64,000 nucleotides of DNA from Azolla caroliniana (lineage: Eukaryota > Polypodiophyta). Each line of letters opens with the position of its first letter. The first letter of the stretch is position 1. Both the position numbers and the translations under genes were made by a program. The notes below the pieces were generated by a model that was given only the letters and a program-made list of their open reading frames with translations, ran no database searches and was not told where the DNA came from. Location: contig JBHGNT010000004.1 in NCBI GenBank assembly GCA_043228905.1, positions 3,162,001 through 3,226,000 of the forward strand. The letters run 5' to 3'. Positions 36,231 through 47,970 of this stretch are shown piece after piece.

Positions 36231-38396
36231 CCGATTTGGCCCGACCTGGTTAGGTTTTCGCTTGAGCCTTACCAAACCATATAAGAAATGGTTTAACAAC
36301 TTGGTTTAAGCTTAAACCAAGCTGTTGCCGGCTACTAAAAACATAGAAACAAACAATGTTCCCTTTACCTATGCCAACCAACTTTAAGCTGGTTTTGTCG
36401 CTCAGGTCGACCCAACAAATGCATTGCGTTGCATTATAATACCAACTCAATATGGCCATCGCAACAACTACTTTAACACTCTGGCACCTCCTTTGGTCAA
36501 GGACATCGAACACATGAAGAACCACAAATTCAAGCCGTGATTCATGTTTCATCCACATCACCTCCTTCTCTTGTTTTTGCTTGCCCAATTGTGTGCATTG
36601 TTCTTGGAAAAAGGCAGTCACACTTGATGCCATCATGATTGTTATGATTTGACTTATTATGTTGAGGTTCCATGGAGTTTGCTAAAAAAGTCTTTTATAG
36701 AACTCACCACTCTAACATGTGTCAAACCATTTTAACATCTTCCTAGATACATGAGAAAGGTACATATTCACAATTGTACGAATACATTTTATAACTTCAA
36801 TACATATACATGAAATGGGCATAACTGTAACTTCCATTAGATGGAGCCATTATTTTGGGCTTTATCCATAATCAGTTATACAACTTTAAGACATACTTGA
36901 AATGGCTAGAATTGTGACTTCCAATACATAAACTTACCTCTCGGTTTGCAAGTCATCCATTCAATCAATTGGGCATTTATAACATTCACTCCTTGATAGA
37001 TACTCCAAATGTCAAGAAACAATCATACTTTTTGTTTTTGTTTAAGAATCATGCCAATCAATTCAGACCATTGTTTCCCATCAAGTTTGTGTGAAAAGTA
37101 TGCCACTCAATCAAATTTTATAAGGAAAAAAATAGTCGCCATTTTGTGAAAGATTTAGACAAGTATTGTTAACACTACACATACGATGGATTGATTGCAT
37201 TCGACATGTGTGCTCATGCATCATTATTCTCCTTTTGTAAATCATTGTTACATACAATGGATTCATTCAAGAGGCATTGTGAACACTATGACTCGGCTCA
37301 CACATAAACCTAGCCATTAAACCAATTTAAAACAGTGTGGCAGTTTAGCAGCGTATTTCAGCTACGTTCAAACTTGAGCTTCCCAAGTGTTGATCGTGAA
37401 TAAGTACACATAGACATTGTACATGCCTACTTATTCATGACATTTTAATATATTTTCATCCCTTCGAATGACTACAAAAACATGTTTGTGTTGATCCCGG
37501 AAAGTTAAAGAGGCAACACTTGTAGAGCTGGACATGCTTAAAACTGCCATAACCTATTTTAGGCTTGAGACTCAAACACAACTGGTCATATCTTGTATAT
37601 GCACATGATTTACCTGATATATCCATCTTAATAAATACCCACTTAAACTCAATAAAAAACTTTCACATAATTAAAAGCATCATCCTTGACCACGCATATA
37701 TAACTTAGAAAGAAAGAAAGAAAGAAAGAAGAAAGAAAGATCTATTAACGTCTTCTTAGGAATATGGTTAGACAGGAAAATACTAGGTTATATTCTCACT
37801 TATGGACTTCATTAGGAGAAGGTACTGAAAGTGTAATGATATTATTTATAGGAGAAAGATCATCTTTGAACTTCGCATCAGGATTCAGCAAGTGCCAAGA
37901 GCATTAACTAAATATGATTTGTAGCATAATTACAAAGCTTGCATAACAACTTGGATACAAATATTTATTTGTTTCAAGTCCAAAAAATGTCAATCAAGAA
38001 ACAAAATATTGTTCGCCCACACAAACAAAAAAACTCATTGGCTTTAAGAAATGTCAATCCATTGAATTTGTTTGCACTCCAGGAAATCTCACACATGTGC
38101 TTCCAATAAGACGTATTCTTATCTGAAAATGGATAAGCCAATATTATAAAATTGTCTCGTCACTGTTTATTACGCTGAAAGACAATATACAAACACATTT
38201 TTTCATGTTAAACAGATTAATATACCCCAGTAGGGTTTTGCTTGAAAACCACACCTAATCTCACATCCAATGTATTTTCACAAACAATGTGGCCATCCTT
38301 GGATACCAATACAACTCCTCCATTAATTTCATAAATTAATATCCCATGAAACAAACCAATTCAGATATTGTCGACAGAAAAAACATTGAAAACCAA
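36231..38396. repeat. Copy of the 8.4-10.14 kb spacer and V-ATPase E 3' end
   Basis: Follows 8410-10145 in the same orientation, with an extra stretch at about 36450-36900 that has no counterpart. An (AAAG)n run is at about 37707-37738. The right end holds the exon 6 and exon 5 copies listed separately. It ends inside the copy of V-ATPase intron 4, where an inverted block begins. Confidence 0.75.
38064..38330 (-). pseudogene. V-ATPase E exons 6 and 5, pseudogene copy
   Basis: About 38330-38231 matches exon 5 (NGGVVLVSKDGHIVCENTLDVRLGVVF) and 38125-38090 matches exon 6 (IRIRLIGSTC). The intron between them is kept. In exon 6 the upstream acceptor AG is changed ('tttcag' is replaced by 'tttcagat' with altered context). 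No exons 1-4 are attached on this side. Confidence 0.8.
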
Positions 38397-39115
38397 GCTC
38401 GTTTGTGTGTGAGAGCTTATGGTAAATGAGAAAAACACTACACCCTTTTATAATCATGTGCTTGTACTCAAACCCATCGATAATAATGGCTACAACTAAT
38501 ACCCATGCCCTTAATTCATGTTTCAAACTAGAATAATTTATCCATCTTGTGCTTTGGGGCTTGCCTTAATGGGTTCTTTGGGTCTTCAAACATTCCATCA
38601 ACCTTATATTTCTTTGTGCTCTAAGATAGGTCAAATATTTCACATTGAACTAATACATACCATTTGCATGTTGTGCATGTGGAGTTGATAGATGACTTGA
38701 TATTTTTTACCTACATTGCAATTGAGAGGGCATCATGATGGAACGAGAAATGTGGAGGGGAAGATAGGTTAGAGTTGAAAATATGGGGAAAGCAAAGCTA
38801 GAATTTGATTGAAAGTAGAGCATTGCAATTGAGTAAAATCATGCATATGCATACATGACGAGTCTCTTGGCATATGCCCCAATCTTGCCTCACAACAAGA
38901 GAATGTCAAAACAATGGTAATGCTACAAATACTAAACAAACAATTAAATGAGAAGATTAAGGGGGGGAAAACCGAGGGCTTTGCCTGAACAATCGAGTGT
39001 TGGAAATGTCAACGAGTTGTTATAATGAAGGGGGTATCCAATACCTGTTGCATAGCTAAACACCTTAGGTTCCTACATTGCCTCATATGACAACTCCTTA
39101 TGGGTTTGTAGCATT
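38397..39115. repeat. Inverted copy of 34375-35155 (upstream block family)
   Basis: Reads as the reverse complement of the upstream block, e.g. 'gctttggggcttgcc' against 'ggcaagccccaaagc' and 'gtcatatgaggcaatg' reversed near 39080. With copy 3 it forms an inverted repeat with arms of about 0.7 kb around a 3.2-kb loop. Confidence 0.85.
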
Positions 39116-39430
39116 CCCGTGAGCCTTTGGATGGACATCCCACGGAAGCATTTATGGCTACCCAACCAATTGTACCTAATGATATCGACTTCAACCCTTG
39201 TATTATTATAGCCAACACTGTAGTTCTATTCATGGTTATAGAGGCTACATAACTAGTTCATCTCATTCAATTTGTGCACCGACTCCCAAAATCTCAAGCT
39301 GATTTTTCTGTTGGCAGTGCTCGTTGATAACCTTAGTATTGTTGGATGCTGTTACTTTGAGCCCACCATACCTAGCGGGTAGGAATTGTGAATGGCTTGG
39401 ATCGACTCAAGCCTAAATCAAGCCATTAAA
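39116..39430. repeat. Fragment shared with 57.39-57.86 kb
   Basis: 'cttgtattattatagccaac', 'ctattcatggttata' and 'ggcagtgctcgttgat' occur here, and in reverse complement at 57650-57800 inside the inverted-end element. The family is unknown. Confidence 0.65.
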
Positions 39431-39599
39431 CTATTGTCCACACTTTCTAAAATAAAACCGTAAAAGGCCCCTTAATTTAATCACTTTTTTCATTAAGAAT
39501 TCATGTGTTAATCCATCCCATGCATGACTCTTGTCATTAGTAAGACGACATGACAAGTTCCACCCCATCCTCTAAATATTAGCATCTAATTATTGTGCC

Positions 39600-40010
39600 T
39601 CATCATGCGATACATGGTTTTTCACTCCATTAAAAAATACATATGTATCCCTTTTAACATTAACACACTTACACATCCAACAATTGTGATAATATTCTTT
39701 GCCTTTCTTCACAATTTCTTGAGGATCGGAAAACATGATACCATTTTGCTCTAACCTTACCACATTATGTCATGCATGTGATTCATGAAGATGATGAAAA
39801 AACTTATGTGATTGACAATTAGCATCCTCCACATCTTGTCTTAGATGATGTCATTGACAATTGTTTACCCTAAGATCATGCATCGCAAAAATTAATATCT
39901 CTTGATATCCCATCAATTCTACATCTGTCGGCCAATAAGTTAACAATGAGTTGCATTTATCAAGCAAATTAACTAGGAGACTTAATTTTTTTCTCCTTTT
40001 AAAAACATGG
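39600..40010 (-). mobile_element. LINE reverse transcriptase remnant
   Basis: On the minus strand, about 39850-39650, the conceptual peptide reads DVEDANCQSHKFFHHLHESH, a stop, then VVRLEQNGIMFSDPQEIVKKGKEYY. This fits the 'GDxNTKFFH...EEI...YY' part that precedes RT in plant LINEs. The upstream part (to about 40000) could be the linker. It is short and has stops. Confidence 0.6.
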
Positions 40011-40033
40011 TGAACTCTATAATACCTAGTTAA

Positions 40034-40040
<7 letters not shown>

Positions 40041-40081
<41 letters not shown>
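40041..40081. repeat. (CT)n microsatellite
   Basis: About 20 uninterrupted CT units. The Arg-Glu repeat in the minus-strand frame here is only this microsatellite. Confidence 0.95.
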
Positions 40082-40086
<5 letters not shown>

Positions 40087-41118
40087 ACTCCTCTTTCCCG
40101 TGAAAACAAAGGGCTCTAGAAAACACGAGGGGCAGTTTAGTAAATTGCCCATCAAACACTTTGGTCTTTATTTCCAACAGAATCACCCTTGATGGGACCC
40201 TCTTCTTGGAAACAAAGCTTTTTGTGTTCTGAAGCAAAGCCAATTGTCAAACATGAGCCATCACCACAGAAATCAAGAAACGGTTTTATTCTCTTTGTGA
40301 TGACTCAATCGTGTGCAAAGAAAAGTAATCGAAGATTGTAAAATACGGTTTTATCCTGTATATTGATGTGAACGCACGATTGAATGCGATAATGAATGTC
40401 AAAATTGTGGTAATGAAGTTGATTTTCAGACATTGTTTTAGATGTTTTCTTTATCAAGCACCATGCATGAATTTTTTTGATGACCATTCAAAATTAACTC
40501 TACCTTTTATGATAAGTGTTAGTTGCATCTTCCTGACGCTGATGTAATGTGAGTGATGATCAGATAGTGTATATAATGTTCGATACTCTATTGATGTGAT
40601 GTTGGATTATTTGATATAGTATAATATCAATCGTCATCACGATGTTAACCTTCAGATGTTGTTTTCTTTTCCAAGAATGATGCGTGAACTTTTTAGTGGT
40701 GATTAGAAAGAATTCATGCTATTTGCATCTTGCTTATGATTGTCTTCACAATATGATATGGTTCTTCTCGATTCTGTACGTGTGATTTTTTGCATCAGAA
40801 ATTTGTTCTTATCACTGCCAAAATTTGCAGAATTCATCCTAAGCATATACAAAATTGATATCTTTACCATTATTAATCTAAAAATTTTGGGTTGTAGGAA
40901 GTAAGGTGATATCATGGCGTCTCATGTTTAGTACAATAATGTTTTTCATAACCATGGCTCTTCTTGCAGATTCTTAAACCTACTGTTGCTTACAATTTCT
41001 GGGTAGTTGATTAAAAGGTCTTCGAAAAACATATAGATAGGGTATCAATATCATGGTACTCATGTCTACATGCTTATATCCAAGATTTAGTTTATAAATA
41101 CCATCAAAGGACAATAAG
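40082..41118. other. Intergenic, nothing recognised
   Basis: AT-rich sequence with short frames only. It precedes the epsilon-tubulin fragment and may hold its old promoter, but no TATA or exon could be supported. Confidence 0.5.
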
Positions 41119-41492
41119 ATGCCAGGAGAAATTATTACGATCCAATGTGGGCAGTGTGGAAATCAGGTAAATTAACAAACATTCTACCTATCACTATCCT
41201 TTATTGGCTCTAGATGAAAGTATTATTTTTATTTGATCTTTGTAGGTAGGTTATAGATTTTGGGATCTTGGCGCGCAAGAACATGCAACCTTCAACCCAT
41301 CACGAACATTTGATCTACCCATGAGCAAGTCCTCATTTCTACTACCTACTCACCATTTTTTAATTGATTCTTTTGGTGCCATAGAAATCTTTTTTGTTTT
41401 TCTTCAGTTTCTTTAGAAATGTGGACATCTGGTATATGCTTCCACTTGAGCTTCCAATCCGTGATGGAAAATCTGCTATTCAGTTTCTGGAG
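41119..41492 (+). pseudogene. TUBE1: Epsilon-tubulin, N-terminal fragment (three exons)
   Basis: Exons 41119-41166, 41246-41328 and 41408-41492 give 72 codons without a stop. Exon 1 is [16 protein letters not shown], the nucleotide-binding start of tubulins. Exon 2 starts [18 protein letters not shown]. Tubulins of the epsilon class have a CGNQ-G-x-x-FWDL-A-x-x-EHA pattern, unlike alpha, beta or gamma. Exon 3 starts FFRNVD, again an epsilon mark, and goes on LELPIRDGKSAIQFLE. The intron 2 donor (AA|GTCCTC) is weak. The next expected exon (the xARAVLxDMEEGV part) was not found before 43.7 kb, so more than 80% of the protein is missing. It is either a truncated pseudogene or the first exons of a gene with a very long next intron. 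Epsilon-tubulin acts in basal-body triplet microtubules. Confidence 0.7.
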
Positions 41493-43740
41493 GTATGTAT
41501 TTTCAAGTACCTTTTTTTCTCATAACTACTGTATTTTTGTTTTAATCCTCTACATGATATCCAGGGTTTGTCTTTCATGAAGCCTCCCTTCTCCCAAGAA
41601 AGTAGACAACTCAACCAACTTTTAACCTTATTTATACATATTAAGTGACTTGGAAGCATATAATCCTAGGATAGAATATTTAAAGGACCCTCCTAGGTAG
41701 CCGTGGGCTACCCTCAAAAGTCAATGGCTACCAAATCCATTGTCATAACTAGGTAATTTACTACTAGATAGCCAACTCTAGTTAGGTTTTCCATGCCAAA
41801 ACATTGCCAAAATGCCACTAGAATTTGGAACTAATACCACTGTTCTATTTAGCCTCTCATTAAGAACCAATTAAACATGGCTTACTCTTTAGTAGAAAAC
41901 CTGATTTTGGACAACATATGCTAACAAAATAACTTGACTTGCACATAGAAGCATTTGAGCCCAAGACCTTGACATGCAAAAACATCATAAATCAAGCATA
42001 GGTCAGCCCAAGATATGAAAAATTGAACTCAATACCTTCCCACTTATGTCTAATACTCCACCCAACATGATGATGAACTCATAACTAAAAGGAAGAATTA
42101 ATCTTAGGAATATGTTTAATCGGCACATATGATGAACTCACAACTCCCTTAACACATGTTTAATCGGCATTAAGCACTAAAATATAAATGATGCTAGATT
42201 TGTTTTCATTCTTGTGGGAACAAATTCTCATATGTGTTTGGATGAAAAATGTTTGGATGTCTCTTTGAAACAAAACATATTTTACATGAAGTGAAAATCT
42301 ACCGTCAATTTCATGAAGAAGAGCTTTCCAAAATGTAATTTAATCGATATTCTTAGTTCTTCTTTTAATGCTCCAAAAGCTAGAGAAATATATTATATTC
42401 AATGAATATTTGAAATTTGTCCTTATATTATGGATATTGCGAGGGAGGTGCTTAATGGCTTTGAAAATATCAAGGCATGTGTAGGCAACTTGGCTGAGCT
42501 AGTTGGGCTAGATCGCCAGAAACATTTGAATAGCACATGAATGAACAACATATGCAAACAAAACTCTTGATTTCATATGGTTTGATGATCTATATGATGC
42601 AACTATATATTGCAATAGCTTGTGTCAATAAACATCATGATTATTGAGGTAAGCACACGATTCTCTAGACATAGATTGTGAATGAGATATAAGAGTGTCA
42701 CTAAGTAGATAAAACCCCTCGCAACACATAAAATAGTACGTGAAAGTGATATTACTCATTTGAGGCCAATAATAATAAAAACATTCGAAACTCACCATAT
42801 TATGTTTGTTGTAAGGTCATTCAATAAAAATGTTTTCTTTGTTCAATAAAATTGCTTTGTTCTTGGTAAAATAGCACTCTAAAAGGGAAAAATCTAAGGC
42901 ATGCCTTTTTTCCTTTTATATTATACGTGGTTGGTGGAAATCGATCAAGTTTACTTCTATAGATACCAATAACATGTTGCATGCTCTCCGAAGGGCAAAC
43001 ACTAACATGAAATAAGCACATTATCCCTTTTGAAATATTTGTGAATGAAACTTTAGACTTGACGAAAGTGATGGATGAGTGTTCAAGTGCATATTTTAAC
43101 ACTTTATGGTATCACATGCACACTTGTTCGTGCAACATGGACTCGAGTCAACTAACGTTGGATTCACACGTGGAAGCAAATAATTTGAGAAGAAAATGTG
43201 ACAATGGTATCACAAAACCATTGTTGTTGGATGCTTGAAACCATTCTGATTTTGACTACATGTGAGACTGTATCCACACTTTTAAGTTGTAAGCAAATAA
43301 CTTCAGAATAGCGGTCCCTTTGGGTCCACAAAATTAATGCCTACCCAACACCTTTGTAGATTTTATAAAATATGACCACATAGAAAGTTTCCAACTATGC
43401 AATTGGGTAACCACAATGTTGGCAAATTAACCCATCAATGGAGCAACGTGTGGATACTAATATATGCTTTTACCACATCATTGCCAACACTTTCTTTGAC
43501 CCATATCAAGAGATGAATGTGAATCAACCCTAAGGATGATTGAAAGAAAAAGAAACATATTAATGAAATGTGAGTTTGTAGAACTCTTTAACAAGAGACA
43601 CATTTTAAGGCCCTTTGCTAAAATAGCATATCCTATATAGTACTCCCACAACCATCGATAATATATCCAAAACAACAAGGATATAACCCATGTGCTTTAC
43701 TGTTGAGCTATGTAAAAGAAAAATTTTAGAAAATATAACA
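41493..43740. other. Intergenic, no gene recognised
   Basis: Follows the epsilon-tubulin fragment. Searching by eye for further tubulin exons gave nothing certain. Near 43685-43725, on the minus strand, 'tagctcaacagtaaagc' followed by 'catgggttatatcc' resembles the first half of a tRNA-derived sequence, too weak to call. Confidence 0.5.
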
Positions 43741-45420
43741 GATTGACCTTTGGTTAAATAGTATGTACTAACCACTCTGAAACAGCTAAATCATATGATG
43801 CTACATGTTTAATAGCTTTCCATGCGAGACGTTTTCTGAATTTTTCTTCTTCAACATCCCCCTTACCTTGCAGGTGTTCTATGAGGACAGGATAATCTTG
43901 TGGATCAACTACCACAAGTACATCAGCATAACTCTGAAAAGCCAACAAAAGGCCATCTCTTAGGAGCTTATTCTATACATAGAGCTTATTAAGGAGATCA
44001 ACATTATGGTAGGAGCAAGAATCATTAAAACCTCTTCATGTATTCTAAAAGGAAGGCTTAGATGAAAATGCAGCAAAACAAGTCAAATAAGAATATTCAG
44101 AGAGATGTTACAATGACATAAACGAATGATCAGTTTTGAACTTAGATTTGCGCATACAACTGCATTTATAAAAGGGGTAACAGTGGAGTACTTTTATAGC
44201 TGCACGTATCATTGCTGGTCCACCAAAATCAATATTCTCCACAGCATCCTCAAAAGACAGTATGGTTGACGCAGTGACAGTTTCATAAAATGGATAGAGA
44301 TTCACCACCACAATGTCAATTGCACCTAGTTAAGGATGAGGGAAAAAGAGATGAAAATTAATTATAGATGGGAACTTTACACTCAACATTGTCCTCATTG
44401 CTAAAAGGATATATATTAAATCTCTGCTGGCATTTCCTAACAGAATTATACCTTGAGATGATTTAAAACTGGACTTGGTTATGCTGATTCAGACTCACCT
44501 ATATTCCATTGCTTTAAAACATCCATATGTGCATCAATGCCTCGTCTTGCAAGGATGCCTCCATGAACATTAGGATGCAATGTTTTCACATGACCATTCA
44601 GCTGATAATATAAGTTGCAAATAAGAGTGGTTACCTCATATAGTAGGTTTACAAATTTAAAACAATGTGATTCATCTGTGTTTCTTGAAATGAGAACCAA
44701 CAGATAGCATTGTAATAGAAATGGTATAGATATGAAAATACTAAGAATGAAACAACATTACCTAGCAGTTAATGTAGTCAGTACTGTAAATACCGCAGTA
44801 AGCACATATTATTACGGTTACCTAATACCATACAATGAGGTACTCGGTGTGCTAGATTCCTAATTTCTTATAAAGTGCCTAATACACACCCAATTATAAT
44901 CTTTTACTTCTTTTCTTACACACCATGTCAAGACATGCCGTAAGCTTCTCAACTTTCTTCACAGAAATGCCAACTTCTTCTAGAGTCACTGCTGTACCTC
45001 CAGTGGACACGGTGGTATAACTGTAAAAATTGGTCTACATTAGTAGGAAAATTCTTGGGGTTTTCTATGTTTCAAATGTCCATCCTTGGCTTACTCTAGC
45101 TCAATCAAACTCCTTCCCAGAAATTCAATATTAGCTTTGTCTAACAGCGAAATCAGTGCTACCTTTGATCCTGTTACAAAAAGGACAGGGTTTAGAGTGT
45201 AGGTAGCATGCCATTACACAGAGATAAAAGAAGCTACAATGTTAATGATGCTTTGAACATCACCACCGGGTTTAATACGGTTTCGGAAGAAAGCAACTAG
45301 GAGAGATAGCAGAAAACGAAAGAAAATGAAGTAAACGTCGATTATTAATAGAGAATAGATACCTGGAAGAGACGAATTCTCCCGTTGCAAAGGAGGGGTT
45401 TGTCCGTGATCTAAGTAGGG
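43741..45420 (-). pseudogene. PurH pseudogene, 5' half (exons 6-2 and end of exon 1)
   Basis: Copies of exon 6 (43933 to about 43770; [20 protein letters not shown]...VSEWL), exon 5 (about 44330-44197; [37 protein letters not shown]), exon 4 (about 44604-44502; [15 protein letters not shown]), exon 3 (about 45019-44923; [13 protein letters not shown]) and exon 2 (about 45177-45100). Only the last bases of exon 1 are present (about 45360-45405). Splice sites are mostly kept and most exons stay open, so this copy looks young or once constrained. The start codon, transit peptide and whole transformylase domain are missing, and exon 6 runs into foreign sequence. GRVKTLHPN is changed to GHVKTLHPN. 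Confidence 0.92.
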
Positions 45421-45870
45421 CAGAATGCTTTATTACTCATACATTGACCATACATCTTCTCTTTTATGTCTAGCTGATTTTCTTTTCGCTCATATTCCTG
45501 TCTTATCTTGCGTTTCTCTGCCTACACAATCTGCAGCTTTCTCAATGTTGAACTCCTGCCACATAAGTAAAATACGGCAAATCAGTGACTTTACCATATA
45601 CACACAAGCATCAGAACCTCAACTTCTCCCCCCTTTCCCTGGAGAAGTATCGTACCATATCCACCAGTATCATCTTGGCAAGTACGACGAACAAACAGAT
45701 AAAGAGAAACAGGAGGAGCAAAAATCAAAACTCTGCAGCAGAGACCGCTATCTTGTTAGCTTTCTCCTCGGCTTCCAGCCTTATGAATCTCGATCATTTC
45801 TGCTGGACCTGCTTGGACATATCCACATCATTCATGGCATCGATCATTTCTGCAAACGGTGGTGAGATAT
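45421..45870 (-). pseudogene. V-ATPase E exons 2 and 1, pseudogene copy, 4th module
   Basis: Exon 2 copy at about 45557-45455 (QYERKENQLDIK region; one codon is a stop because of 'ctacacaatc' for 'ctcgacaatc', plus an extra base near 45540). Exon 1 copy lies at about 45838-45732 with an insertion ('gatcatttct') near 45790. Intron 1 is shortened to about 170 bp. The TATA stretch at 45862-45877 is kept. It is joined directly to the PurH exon 1 remnant, so the normal 1.7-kb spacer is deleted. Confidence 0.87.
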
Positions 45871-47970
45871 ATAAAGCGATAGCTAAATATCTATGGTTAT
45901 AGCCAAGGCCATAGCCATTGCCATGGTCATCATGTATCCGTAGATACAACCATTAACACATACACTGCAGATTTAAGGGGTCTGATCTAATAATAGAATG
46001 CGCAGAATTTCTTCTTCTTCTTCTTCCTGAGTAATAATAATGTACAGAATCTCGTAGTACATAATATACTCGAATGCATTGGCAAACATTCCTTTCTTAC
46101 GAATGAAAAAGAATGCGTAGTTATCAAAACATTCTCTCTCTTTTTCACACTCTTTACCTTAATTTTCATAACTTAAGAACAAACTCGTGCCAGTATTAGA
46201 ACTTAGAAGTTTAAAACGACATACATATATATGTACATATGTATTATCAAATGGAGTGGTGTTCCTTCATTGTCCCACCACCACCATAAAAAAGACTTGG
46301 AGATGGACACTGCCGCTCGGAAAGAGAGTTGGATGATTCCAATGGCCGCGATTGTCAGATCACATGGAAGGGTTCATGAGTCTCGCGCTATATATTTGTA
46401 TATGTTGTCTCGGTCTACAATCTACAAACCCATCTTTCTCTCGCTTGTACATGTGTGTGCATATTCCATGCATACTTGATCATGAGGCAATGCCACAAGC
46501 ATGACCTTGCAAACCAATTCTAACGGTTAATTTCCATGGTTTGGAAACCGGTCATCCTACGGCATGCGACAAACCTGTAAGGAGTTGTCATATGAGGCAA
46601 AGTAGGAACCTAAGGTGTTTAGCTATGCAACCGGTATTGAATACCCCCATCATTATAACAACTCGTTAATGTTTCCAAGACTTGATTGTTGAGGCTAAGC
46701 CCGCTGTCTTCAAATCCATTCTCATCACGACTCGAAGGTATAAAATGATGGCCATATTCGATGGTATGGAACACCAATTGGTTTTTGTGGTTAAGCACCC
46801 TAAACCCGTTTTTCCACCTTAATCTTCTCATTTAATTGTTTGTCATTAGTATTTTGTAGCATTACCATTGCTTCCACATTCTCTTGTTGTGACACAAGGT
46901 TAGGGCATATGCCAAGAGACCCGTCATGTATTCATATGCATGTTATTTTTACCTCAATTGCAATGCTCCCCTTTCAATGACATTCAAGTTTAAATGCTTT
47001 CCCCATATTTTCAACTTTAACTTATCCTACCCTACACATTTCTCTTTCCATCATGATGTGCTCTAAATTGCAATGTAGGTAAAAAATATCAAGTCATCTA
47101 TCAACTCCACATTCACAACATGCAAATGGTATGTGTTAATTCAATATCTCATATATGACCTATCTTAGAGCACGAAGAAACATAAGGTTGAGGGCCTAGA
47201 TGGAAATCCATGTTCATCTAGATAAAAATCATCGGACTTCAAATATGCAGCAAATGATACTATGAATCAAACTACATTGTGTTTGACTTGAAGCTTGGGA
47301 GATGAATTGAGGTTATAACTTGTTTATACCATAATACAAATTATTAACAACACATTGCCACCGTCAAGCATAGAGAACCAAATGTTCCATGATCAACTTT
47401 TTTTGGAGACTACAATCATGATTATGGGAACCATTCGAATGATTGGATTCGTAGATAGAGTCAAAATGTTCTCAACTATATTACCTCATTTTGTAGAAAG
47501 AGAATGTTTGAAGACCCAAAGAACCCATTAAGGCAAGCCCCAAAGCACAAGATGGATAAATTATTCTAGTTTGAAACAAGAATTAGGAGCACGGGTATTA
47601 GTAGAAGCCATTATTATTATTATTGATGGGTTTGAGTACAAGCACATGATTATAAAAGCGTGTACTGTTTTACTCATTTATAGTAACGTAAGCTCACACA
47701 CAAACGACAAACAATCTTGTAAGCCCTAATGACATAACTAATTATGTTAATTGATACTCAGAGAAGTAAAAATCAATCAAACCTCGCATAACCCACCTGC
47801 ACTAGGTAGATACTCATAATCTTTGCATTCCTAGATGAAAGAAGGTGAAGTTGTGTTCTCATGAATGGATGGATGTATTGAATTCAACACAATGGTTAAA
47901 AGGAGAAAATGCTTAATCTATCCCGATAAAGAGTGGGGGAGATAGTTAAACCAAGATATATTCCTCACAT
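45871..47970. repeat. Upstream block of V-ATPase E, copy 4
   Basis: The most complete partner of 11.6-13.5 kb. It adds about 130 bp near 46040-46180 that is also in copy 2. No gene; the plus-strand frame at 46231-46479 is the shifted equivalent of that at 11788. Confidence 0.78.

Noticed and set aside
40021-40243. Arg-Glu repeat protein on the minus strand
   Set aside because: The repeat is a (CT)n microsatellite; the flanks belong to a LINE remnant at best.
42410-42480. Next epsilon-tubulin exon ('atggatattgcgagggaggt')
   Set aside because: MDIAREVLNG only loosely resembles the expected DMEEGV segment and lacks suitable splice borders.
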